64,000 nt of DNA, from NCBI GenBank assembly GCA_036278735.1, contig DASUKM010000010.1, forward strand, positions 1 to 64,000. The letters run 5' to 3'. Below are positions 18,340-25,761 of this stretch, in pieces. Source of the DNA: DASUKM01 sp036278735 (GTDB lineage Bacteria; Acidobacteriota; Vicinamibacteria; Vicinamibacterales; 2-12-FULL-66-21). The position numbers were made by a program, and so were the translations under genes. The first letter of the stretch is position 1; each line of letters starts with the position of its first letter. Under the pieces are notes generated by a model. It was not told the origin of the DNA, did not search any database, and saw only the letters and a list, made by a program, of their open reading frames with translations.

Positions 18340-19286
18340 CGGCCACCCGCGCGCGAGTCGGTGCCCGGCAGCCGCGTGCGGCGCAGGGCCGTGATTTGCG
18401 CCTCCATCTCCTTCTGTTTGCGCTGGTAGCTGTCGATGCTGCGCTGCGCGTTCGCGGTGTCGCCGAGGCGCGCGTACACGAGGCTGAGCTGATAGTCCGG
18501 CTTCGGCGAGTGCGGGTCGGCGGCTGCCGCCTTCAGCAGGGCCTCACGCGCCTCGTCGTACCGGCCTTGCTGCAGGCGGATCTCGCCCAGCACGAGGTTG
18601 GCGGTCGGGTCCTGCGGCGAGCGCGTGAGCGCGCGCTGCGCATCCCGCTCGGCCGCCGCGATGTCGCCGAGCGCGGCTTCCGACTCGGCGAGCGCGGCAA
18701 TGGTTTCCGGCCGATCGGGATCGAGGGCGAGGCTCTCGGTGAGCACGCCCTTCGCGTCCGTGAACTGCTTCTGACTGTTGAGCGCGAGGCCGAGCGCCGC
18801 GAGCGTGAGCGACCGATGCGGCTCACGCACGTCCGCCTGCTTCAGCTCTTCGACCGCGTGCGGCATGTCGCCGGCGGCCATGAGGGTGACGCCGAAGAGG
18901 TAATGGTATTGCGCGACGTCGGGGCACATCCGCGTCAGCGCCTCCAGGGCCGCGGCCGCGGGCAGCGGAAGACGCGCGGCGAGCGATGCCTGGGCGACGG
19001 CGCTGAGCACTTCTTCCGAGTTCGGCGCCAGCGTCCGGGCGCGGGCGAGGGACGCGAGCGCGGCGCGGCCGTCGTGGTTCGCGGCGTCGAGCTGGGCGAT
19101 CTGCAGCAGCGCCTGGACGGATCCGAAGCGATCCGCCGCCTGCTGGAGCAGCGACAGCGCTTCGTCGCGACGCCCGGCCGCGAGCGCGGCCGACGCCCCG
19201 GCGAGCAGCGTCGCGCGATCGGCGCCGGCGGCTTGCGGCGGCGGCGGGGTCGCCAGGGCAGCGGCGAGCAGCACCCAGAGGATCAT
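18336..19286 (-). CDS. Exported TPR-repeat protein
   Basis: A 316-residue protein with an N-terminal signal peptide (ILWVLLAAALATPPPPQAAG). It is followed by consecutive TPR motifs from about 35 to 285, for example LLAGASAALAAGRRDEALSLLQQA and ANLVLGEIRLQQGRYDEAREALLKAA. The last part (SIDSYQRKQKEMEAQITALRR) is a likely coiled segment. TPRs scaffold protein complexes. The 4-nt overlaps with both neighbours imply one polycistronic unit with a larger TPR protein and a CRTAC1 propeller, possibly forming one envelope complex. Confidence 0.88.
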   Translation of the reverse strand: MILWVLLAAALATPPPPQAAGADRATLLAGASAALAAGRRDEALSLLQQAADRFGSVQALLQIAQLDAANHDGRAALASLARARTLAPNSEEVLSAVAQASLAARLPLPAAAALEALTRMCPDVAQYHYLFGVTLMAAGDMPHAVEELKQADVREPHRSLTLAALGLALNSQKQFTDAKGVLTESLALDPDRPETIAALAESEAALGDIAAAERDAQRALTRSPQDPTANLVLGEIRLQQGRYDEAREALLKAAAADPHSPKPDYQLSLVYARLGDTANAQRSIDSYQRKQKEMEAQITALRRTRLPGTDSRAGGR

Positions 19287-21490
19287 CGCGAGCCCCCGCG
19301 CCGCTGCTTCGCCTTCAGTTGCTGAAACAGATCGAATTGCGCGGACGCGTCCTGGGGGCGCCCGAGTTTCTGATAGGCCTGCGCGAGCTGATAGTGAATG
19401 TTCGCATCCGCCGGGGCGAGCCGCGCGGCGATCTCGAGGTGGTCCACGGCTCCGGCCGCGTCCCCGCGCGCGAGCAGGATCTTGCCCATCAGATAGCGCG
19501 CGTCCGCATAGTCCGGTTGCGCCCGCAGCACCTCGCGGAGCTGCCCGAGAGCTTCGTCCGGCTGGCCGTCCAGTTCGAGCGCCGCGGCGAGCGTCTCCCG
19601 TGCCCTGACGTTCTCGGGGTGATGCGCCAGCTCCGTCTGGAGCGCCGCCGCGGCTTTGGCGAGCTGTCCCTGTTTCAGGTAGATCAGGCCGAGCGCGGCG
19701 TGCGCGTCGGCGACGTCCGCCTTCAACGCGATGGCGCGCTCGAGCGCCGCGATCGCCCCTTCGAAGTCTCCCTCCTGCGCGTGCGCTTCGCCGAGCACCA
19801 CGTTGATCTCGGGGCTGTCGGCATGTGTCGCGAGCAGCCGCGAGAAGAGCGCGGTCGCCTCGGCCGCGCGATCGCTGCGGACGAGCGACACGCCGTACGC
19901 GTATTCGAGCGACGGGTCCGTCTCGCGCTCGGGATCCCCGGCGAGCAGCTGCACGGCGCGCGCATAGCGGCCCGTGTTCATCGACGCGAGCGCGAGCATG
20001 CGGCGCGCGGCGGTATTCGTCTGATCGGCGTCGATGGCGCGCTCGAGCGCGGGGGCCGCCTTCGCGTAGTCCTTCGCGCTGAAGTAGGCCACGCCCAGCG
20101 AGTACTGCACCTGCGGGAACGCCGGGTCGAGCGCGGCCGCCGATTCCAGCAGGGTGGCCGCGTGCCGGAACCGCTCCGCCTGCGCCTGCATGATGCCGAG
20201 GTTGAGGTAGATGCGCGCGAGTGTGCCGGCGATCGCCTTCTTCAGCGCTGCACGCTCGGCTGTCGTCGTCCTGGCGAGCGCGCTCGTCTTCAGCGCGAGG
20301 GCGGGAAGGCTGCCCGGCGTGGTTTCGCTGCGATCGCTCAAATAGGTCGCGAGCTGCTCGCGGTCGGACGTGGCGCGTTTAGCCGAGACGCGCTGCGCGT
20401 CGGCGAATTCGGCGTCCGCGTCGGCCGTGCGCCCGGCGGTCCGCAGCGCGAGCGCCAGTTGATAATGGATGCGCCCGAGCCTGTCGATGTCGGGGGGGGC
20501 CGCCTTGGCGAGCGCGAGCGCCTTCTGCAGATCGACGACGGCGTCGCCGGCGTGTCCGAGCGCGAGCTGGACGCGCCCGAGATACTGGAACGCCTCCGGC
20601 GCCGGCTCCGGCACCTTGATGGCGGCTTCGAGAGGGGACAGCGCCTCGGGCTCGCGCCGCGCTTCGACGAGCGCCATCCCGAGGCGCAGGTTCGCGGCCG
20701 GGTCGTCCGGCGCGATCTGCAATTCTGCCCGGAATTCGCGGATCGCCTCGTCGATCCGGATCACGCCTTCCGACATCACGGCCACCATCCCGAGATCGTA
20801 GTGAGCGTGCCGCACGTGCGGGTCCATCGCGAGCGCCTTGCGCAGCGCGGCGGTCGCGAGATCGTACTGGCCGGCGTCGCGGTACGCCCGGCCGATCAGC
20901 ACGTAGGTCTGCGGGATCGGGCGGGCGGCTTCGATCGTGGCGAACAGCGCGCGCGCCTTGTCGCTCTTCTTCACCCGGAGATACCCGGAGGCGAGCGCGA
21001 AGGTCGTTTCCAGATCGCCGGGGGTCTCGGTGTGCGCGGTGGCGAGTTCCTGGACGGCGGCCTCGGGCTGGCCGGACGCGATATACGCCTGCGCCAGCAG
21101 ACGGCGCAGGGGCATGTTGTGCGGCTCGACCACGGCCAGCCGGGCGAGGATGCCAAGCGCCGTCTTGGTGTCCCCCTGCTGCATCTCGACGGTGGCGAGC
21201 GCCTGCTGCGCGGCATCGGTGGAGGCCGCGGCGCCGCTGGCGCGCGTGAACGCCTCGCGCGCGTCGGCCAGCCGGCCGTCAGCCGACTCGATCGCGCCGG
21301 TGAGCATCCAGCCTTCGAGCAGCGCGGATCGGTAATGGCTGTCGGCCAGCTCCCGCTCCCCCTCGTGCAGCGCGCGCTCCGCGATGGCGACCTCGCGATT
21401 CAGCGCGGCCAGCGGCTCAGGCGTTTGCGCGCCCGCCATCGTGCCCGACAGCGCCAGCACGCACGCGAGCCGCAGGGTCGCGGGGATCAC
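19283..21490 (-). CDS. Large exported TPR-repeat protein
   Basis: About 735 residues when started at the GTG at 21490 (ATLRLACVLALSGTMAGAQ signal peptide). The frame stays open for another 99 codons upstream, but that stretch merely translates the ACGGAA and CCGTCAT arrays and is unlikely to be protein. TPR units run almost continuously from about residue 40 to the C-terminus, e.g. AQAYIASGQPEAAVQELATA, IGRAYRDAGQYDLATAALRKAL, LGLIYLKQGQLAKAAAALQTEL and LGRPQDASAQFDLFQQLKAKQ. It is the first gene of the TPR-TPR-CRTAC1 unit. The start is the least certain point. Confidence 0.85.
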   Translation of the reverse strand: MIPATLRLACVLALSGTMAGAQTPEPLAALNREVAIAERALHEGERELADSHYRSALLEGWMLTGAIESADGRLADAREAFTRASGAAASTDAAQQALATVEMQQGDTKTALGILARLAVVEPHNMPLRRLLAQAYIASGQPEAAVQELATAHTETPGDLETTFALASGYLRVKKSDKARALFATIEAARPIPQTYVLIGRAYRDAGQYDLATAALRKALAMDPHVRHAHYDLGMVAVMSEGVIRIDEAIREFRAELQIAPDDPAANLRLGMALVEARREPEALSPLEAAIKVPEPAPEAFQYLGRVQLALGHAGDAVVDLQKALALAKAAPPDIDRLGRIHYQLALALRTAGRTADADAEFADAQRVSAKRATSDREQLATYLSDRSETTPGSLPALALKTSALARTTTAERAALKKAIAGTLARIYLNLGIMQAQAERFRHAATLLESAAALDPAFPQVQYSLGVAYFSAKDYAKAAPALERAIDADQTNTAARRMLALASMNTGRYARAVQLLAGDPERETDPSLEYAYGVSLVRSDRAAEATALFSRLLATHADSPEINVVLGEAHAQEGDFEGAIAALERAIALKADVADAHAALGLIYLKQGQLAKAAAALQTELAHHPENVRARETLAAALELDGQPDEALGQLREVLRAQPDYADARYLMGKILLARGDAAGAVDHLEIAARLAPADANIHYQLAQAYQKLGRPQDASAQFDLFQQLKAKQRRGGSR

Positions 21491-21499
21491 AGCTCCGAT

Positions 21500-21690
21500 T
21501 GTAGGCCACGGACTACACGGACGGCCACGGAAGCCACGGAAGCCACGGAAGGCCACGGAATACACGGAACGCCACGGAAGCCACGGAAGGCCACGGAAGG
21601 CCACGGAAGGCCACGGAAGCCACGGAAGCCACGGAATACACGGAAGGCCACGGAATACACCGAAGGCCACGGAAAAGCACGGAAGCCACG
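21500..21690. repeat. GCCACGGAA tandem array, period 9-10
   Basis: About 19 units of GCCACGGAA, GGCCACGGAA and TACACGGAA in imperfect tandem. Unlike the other arrays its period is 9-10 rather than 7. It occupies the sequence just upstream of the TPR gene start and adjoins the heptamer array that begins at 21771. Confidence 0.9.
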
Positions 21691-21770
21691 ACGGCCGCGG
21701 CGGCGACACATGGACACGCACCAACACTGGCGAAGTGCCCAGTTGCGTGCCGGCCGCGCTCCGCTCCCGC

Positions 21771-22108
21771 CATCCGTCATCCGTCATCCGTCATCCGTCA
21801 TCCGTCATCCGCCATCCGTCATCCGCCATCCGTCATCCGCCATCCGCCATCCGTCATCCGCCATCCGTCATCCGTCATCCGTCATCCGTCATCCGTCATC
21901 CGCCATCCGCCCCCGCCATCCGCCATCCGCCATCCGCCATCCGTCATCCGCCATCCGCCATCCGCCATCCGCCATCCGCCATCCGCCATCCGCCATCCGC
22001 CGTCCGCCATCCGTCATCCGCCGTCCGCCGTCCGCCATCCGCCATCCGCCATCCGCCATCCGCCATCCGCCATCCGCCATCCGCCATCCGCCATCCGCCA
22101 TCCGCCAT
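21771..22108. repeat. CCGTCAT/CCGCCAT heptamer array
   Basis: Nearly 50 units with 7-bp period, mixing CCGTCAT, CCGCCAT and rare CCGCCGT, with one irregular point near 21905. It ends exactly at the pyrE stop codon (CTA on the plus strand at 22109). No gene lies in 21491-22108; the interval holds only this array, the GCCACGGAA array and about 80 nt of ordinary sequence between them. Confidence 0.95.
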
Positions 22109-22726
22109 CTAGAAAGTGGTCACCGGCTCCCCCGCTTCGCACATGGGACAGGTCTCGGCCGGATAATTTTCTGGCGCGGGGTACTCCGCGAGCGGATAGT
22201 TCGGTACGCCGATATCCGCCATCGCTTCGAGCCGATCGCAGATCTCCGCCGTCGCGAGCACGATGCCCCCGGCCTCGCGCACGAGCTGCGCGCAGCGCTC
22301 GAACGTCTTCCCCGTATTCCTGACGTCGTCGGCGAGGAGCACGCGCCGGCCGTCCATCTGCCGGGCGTAGAACCCGCGCAGCGCGAAGTCGGCGTCGCGC
22401 CGCGTGAACGGGGCGAAGCTGCAGGGGGGATGCGTCAGCGCGCGGCGGCCGTCGAGGAGGCCCGCCAGCGTGTGCGCGAGCAGTGCCCCCCCCATCACCG
22501 GACCGGCCACCACTTCGGTCTGCCCGAGCAGGTCCGAGGGGAGCACGTCGAGCAGATCCTGCGCGAGCCGCCAGATCGTGGACGGCTGTCGAAAGAGCTG
22601 ATGCGGGTTCAGGTACACGCGGCCGTGATAGCCGTTGCCGTAGTCGAAATGCCCGTTTCGCATCAGCACTTCGAACTGTTCCAGCTTGGTCAGCGCCTGG
22701 CGGCGCAGGTCGTCGCGAATCGTCAT
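22109..22726 (-). CDS. pyrE: Orotate phosphoribosyltransferase
   Basis: A 205-residue type I phosphoribosyltransferase. The PRPP-binding motif is VLLADDVRNTGKT, and GHFDYGNGYHGRVYLNPHQL near the N-terminus is typical of the orotate enzymes found in several thermophile and Acidobacteriota lineages. These also carry a C-terminal Cys pair, here CPMC in ETCPMCEAG. It converts orotate and PRPP to OMP. The ATG at 22726 is chosen because upstream codons belong to another frame; 43 nt separate it from pyrC. Position at the end of pyrR-pyrB-pyrC strongly supports the assignment over a purine salvage enzyme. Confidence 0.8.
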   Translation of the reverse strand: MTIRDDLRRQALTKLEQFEVLMRNGHFDYGNGYHGRVYLNPHQLFRQPSTIWRLAQDLLDVLPSDLLGQTEVVAGPVMGGALLAHTLAGLLDGRRALTHPPCSFAPFTRRDADFALRGFYARQMDGRRVLLADDVRNTGKTFERCAQLVREAGGIVLATAEICDRLEAMADIGVPNYPLAEYPAPENYPAETCPMCEAGEPVTTF

Positions 22727-22769
22727 CGGGCCGTCGGGTCTCCTTCCAGGCGCATCGAGGTGGCGTCTT

Positions 22770-24071
22770 TCACCAGGCCAGACGCTCGTTGCGGTACACG
22801 AGCCGTCCGTCCACAATCGTCGCGGCGACCGTGCCGCGAAGCGTCCAGCCGTCGAACGGGGTGTTCTTCGACTTCGATTTCAGCGCGGATGCCGCGATCG
22901 TCACCCGCGCATCCGGGGCGAGGATGCTGACGTCGGCCGGCTCCCCTTCGGCCAGCGATCCGCCGCGCAGGCCGAGCACGCGCGCCGGATTCACCGACAT
23001 CAGCTCGATCGCGCGCCGCACGCCGAGCCGCCCGCCGTGGACGAGCCTGTCGAACACCAGCGGCACGGCCGTCTCGAGCCCGACGATGCCGAAGGGGGCG
23101 CGGTCGAACTCGACGAGCTTCTCGTCGGCGTGGTGCGGCGCGTGGTCGGTCGCGATGACGTCGATGCTGCCGTCGGCAAGGCCCTCGAGCATGGCCTCGC
23201 GGTCGGCCGCCTCCCGCAGCGGCGGGTTCATCTTCACGTTCGTGTCGTACCGGACTGGCTCTTCGAGCGATTCGTCCGTCAGGGTGAAGTGATGCGGCGT
23301 CACCTCGCACGTCACGCGCACGCCGCGCGCCTTGCCGTCGCGCACCGCGCGCAGCGACTGGCGCGCGCTCATGTGCGCGATGTGGACGGGCGCCCCCGTC
23401 ATCTCCGCGAGCGCAACGTCGCGTTCGACCATGATCGATTCGGCGATCCCCGGAATGCCGCGCAACCCGAGGGCGGCGGCATGGTAGCCCTCGTGCGCGA
23501 CCCCTTCCCCCTTCAGCGACGGCTCCTCGCAGTGGTCGATCACCGGCACGCCGAGCATGCCGGCGTATTCGAGCGCCCGCCGCATCAGCAGCGCCGTGGC
23601 GACCGGCCGGCCATCGTCGCTGAAGGCCACGCACCCGGCCGCCTGTTGTGCGCCGAGCTCGGCGAGCTGCTCGCCGCGCGAGCCGATCGACACGGCACCG
23701 ATCGGATAGACGCGCGCGAGGCGCGCCGCCGCGGCCTTCCGGAGGATCAATTCCGTCACGCCTGGGTGGTCGTTCACCGGGTCGGTGTTCGGCATGCAGG
23801 CCACGGCCGTGAAGCCCCCCGCCACCGCCGAGGCGGCGCCGGTCGCGATCGTCTCCTTCTGCTCCTGCCCGGGCTCGCGGAAGTGCACGTGGATGTCGAT
23901 GAGTCCCGGCGCCACGATCCAGCCGGGCTGCAACTCGAGCACCTCCGCGCCGTCCGCCGGCAGGTCGCGGCCGATCCGGACGACTCGCCCGCCCTCGATC
24001 GCCACGTCGAACGCGCCGTCGCGGCCGTTGGCGGGGTCGACGAGGCGACCGCCTTTCAGCAGCAGCGTCAT
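22770..24071 (-). CDS. pyrC: Dihydroorotase
   Basis: A 433-residue class I (long) dihydroorotase. It has the metal-binding DIHVHFREPG (about 60), GGFTAVACMPNT, the DHCEEPSL His motif, HIAHMS, and DVIATDHAPHH near 305, all typical of the amidohydrolase barrel. It cyclises carbamoyl-aspartate to dihydroorotate. Length matches the family and it lies 9 nt after pyrB. Class I enzymes often associate with aspartate carbamoyltransferase, consistent with their pairing here. Confidence 0.95.
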   Translation of the reverse strand: MTLLLKGGRLVDPANGRDGAFDVAIEGGRVVRIGRDLPADGAEVLELQPGWIVAPGLIDIHVHFREPGQEQKETIATGAASAVAGGFTAVACMPNTDPVNDHPGVTELILRKAAAARLARVYPIGAVSIGSRGEQLAELGAQQAAGCVAFSDDGRPVATALLMRRALEYAGMLGVPVIDHCEEPSLKGEGVAHEGYHAAALGLRGIPGIAESIMVERDVALAEMTGAPVHIAHMSARQSLRAVRDGKARGVRVTCEVTPHHFTLTDESLEEPVRYDTNVKMNPPLREAADREAMLEGLADGSIDVIATDHAPHHADEKLVEFDRAPFGIVGLETAVPLVFDRLVHGGRLGVRRAIELMSVNPARVLGLRGGSLAEGEPADVSILAPDARVTIAASALKSKSKNTPFDGWTLRGTVAATIVDGRLVYRNERLAW

Positions 24072-24080
24072 GATGGGTCG

Positions 24081-25043
24081 TTACTCACGCGAAGGCTCCT
24101 CGGGCGCGCCGTGGCCGGCCAGCAGATACAACACCGCCATCCGGACCGCGACGCCATTGGTGACCTGTTCGAGAATCACGGACTCGCGGCCATCGGCGAC
24201 CTCGGAATCGATTTCGACGCCGCGGTTCATCGGACCCGGATGCATGATGATCGCGTCGGGGCGGGCGCGCCGCATCCGCTCGCGCGTCAGGCCGAACAGG
24301 TTGAAGTACTCGCGCGTGGACGGGATGAAGTGCCCGTGCATCCGCTCCTGCTGGATCCGCAGCATCATCACGACGTCCGCCGCGTCGAGCGCCTCGTCCA
24401 TCGACGTCGTGACGCGGACGCCGAAGCGCGGCAGCGCCGGCGGCAGCAGCGTCGCGGGACCGCAGGCCCACACCTCCGCGCCCATGCGGTTCAGCAGCAG
24501 CACGTTCGAGCGCAGCACACGGCTGTGCAGCAGATCGCCGACGATCGCCACCTTGAGGCCGTCGAGCCGCCCCTTGTGCTCGCGGATCGTGAACGCGTCG
24601 AGCAGCGCCTGGGTCGGGTGCTCGTGCATGCCGTCGCCGGCGTTGATGATCGCCGACCGACAGGTGCGCGCCAGCAGGTGCGGGGCGCCCGAGGAGGCAT
24701 GCCGCATCACGATCATGTCCGGCGCCATGGCCTCGAGATTGCGGACGGTGTCGAGCAGCGTCTCCCCTTTCGTCACGCTGGAGGTCGCCACGGCGACCCC
24801 GAGCGTGTCGGCGCTCAAGCGTTTTTCCGCCACCTCGAATGACGTACGCGTCCGCGTGCTCGGCTCGAAGAACAGGTTCACGACCGTGCGTCCGCGCAGC
24901 GTCGGCACTTTCTTGATCGGCCTCGCCGCGATCTCCTTCATGGCTTCGGCCGTGTCGAGGATGAGCGTGATCTCGTCGGCCGCGAGGTCCGCGATCCCGA
25001 GCAGATGGCGCGAGCGGAGCGTCGTCGCGGCGGCCACGCTCAT
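24081..25043 (-). CDS. pyrB: Aspartate carbamoyltransferase catalytic chain
   Basis: A 320-residue enzyme with the carbamoyl-phosphate signature FFEPSTRTRTSFE (about 58-70), HPTQALLD, and the C-terminal MHPGPMNRGVEID. It condenses aspartate and carbamoyl phosphate. No pyrI regulatory chain is present, so control is presumably through PyrR. Its start overlaps the pyrR stop by 4 nt, so translation is coupled. Confidence 0.96.
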   Translation of the reverse strand: MSVAAATTLRSRHLLGIADLAADEITLILDTAEAMKEIAARPIKKVPTLRGRTVVNLFFEPSTRTRTSFEVAEKRLSADTLGVAVATSSVTKGETLLDTVRNLEAMAPDMIVMRHASSGAPHLLARTCRSAIINAGDGMHEHPTQALLDAFTIREHKGRLDGLKVAIVGDLLHSRVLRSNVLLLNRMGAEVWACGPATLLPPALPRFGVRVTTSMDEALDAADVVMMLRIQQERMHGHFIPSTREYFNLFGLTRERMRRARPDAIIMHPGPMNRGVEIDSEVADGRESVILEQVTNGVAVRMAVLYLLAGHGAPEEPSRE

Positions 25044-25576
25044 GCCTCCCCCTCGACCACGACCTCGTCCTGGCCGTCGATTTCCTGCAGCCGCACCTGC
25101 ACGCTCTGGCGCAGCGACGTCGGCAGGTTCTTGCCCACGTAATCCGCTTTGATGGGCAGCTCGCGATGCCCGCGATCGACGAGCACGATGAGCTGAATCG
25201 TCCGGGGGCGGCCGAAATCGATCAGCGCGTCGAGCGCCGCCCGAATCGTCCGGCCGGTGTAGAGGACGTCGTCGACGAGCAGGATGCCTCGGCCGTCGAT
25301 GGAAAAGGGGATCTCGGTCCGCCGCACCACCGGCTGGGGCCCGACCGGCTGGCGCATGAGGTCGTCGCGATAGAGGGTGATGTCGAGCGCCCCGGTGGGC
25401 ACCGGATCGCCGTTGATCTGCTGCAGGCTCTCGGCGAGCCGACGCGCCAGCGGCACGCCGCGCGTGCGGATCCCGACCAGCGCGAGTTCGCTCGTGCCGC
25501 GATTCCGCTCGAGAATCTCGTGCGCGATCCGCGTGAGCGCGCGGCTCATGCGGTCAGCGTCCATCACCAGCGGCAT
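25040..25576 (-). CDS. pyrR: Bifunctional pyr operon regulator / uracil phosphoribosyltransferase
   Basis: A 178-residue protein with the PyrR PRPP loop ILLVDDVLYTGRTIRAALDAL and the N-terminal DADRMSRALTRIAHEILERN typical of the family. PyrR binds pyr mRNA leader hairpins when UMP is high and attenuates expression; it also has weak UPRTase activity. The start at 25576 gives the usual length. Codons upstream in the same frame are not conserved-looking and are partly array sequence. A good PyrR-binding-loop match lies about 90 nt upstream, and a second hairpin (25590-25616) lies close to the start. Confidence 0.92.
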   Translation of the reverse strand: MPLVMDADRMSRALTRIAHEILERNRGTSELALVGIRTRGVPLARRLAESLQQINGDPVPTGALDITLYRDDLMRQPVGPQPVVRRTEIPFSIDGRGILLVDDVLYTGRTIRAALDALIDFGRPRTIQLIVLVDRGHRELPIKADYVGKNLPTSLRQSVQVRLQEIDGQDEVVVEGEA

Positions 25577-25589
25577 GGACGTCTCAGGT

Positions 25590-25616
25590 CGCGCCCGGCA
25601 AATACCGGTTCGCGCG
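25590..25616 (-). promoter_or_regulatory. Leader hairpin between PyrR loop and pyrR start
   Basis: CGCGC and GCGCG arms enclose a second self-complementary pair CCGG/CCGG around UAUUUG. No U-tract follows, so it is not a standard intrinsic terminator. It ends 13 nt before the ATG and might limit ribosome access or act as an alternative fold to the PyrR loop. Confidence 0.35.
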
Positions 25617-25667
25617 CGTGCGCAGGATGGTCGTGGGAAGAAGAACGGATGGTCACAGGCACCTCTT

Positions 25668-25687
25668 CGCGGCCTCGCAGGACCGCG
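25668..25687 (-). promoter_or_regulatory. Candidate PyrR-binding loop in the pyr leader
   Basis: The minus-strand RNA contains GGUCCUGCGAGGCC. Against the Bacillus PyrR consensus ARUCCNGNGAGGYU it matches 12 of 14 positions. The two differences replace the terminal A and U with G and C, which would keep the pair. The flanking CGCGG/CCGCG arms close it into a hairpin. It lies about 92 nt upstream of pyrR, the right context for autoregulation of pyrRBCE. Confidence 0.6.
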
Positions 25688-25722
25688 GTTAAAGAAGCTG
25701 GGACGATGGTAGCACGGAATTT

Positions 25723-25758
25723 GGGCTTCAGGCTTTAGGCTTTGGGCTTTGGGCTTTG
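25723..25758. repeat. GGGCTTT heptamer array
   Basis: Five units with 7-bp period (GGGCTTC, AGGCTTT, AGGCTTT-like and GGGCTTT). The array starts upstream of the pyr leader and ends 3 nt before the stop codon of the convergent-side ADOP permease gene at 25762. Confidence 0.85.
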
Positions 25759-25761
25759 CCG

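Noticed and set aside
19319..22930. 1200-codon open frame on the plus strand
   Set aside because: It is antisense to the large TPR gene and to pyrE/pyrC and is kept open by heptamer arrays, which have no stops in any frame.
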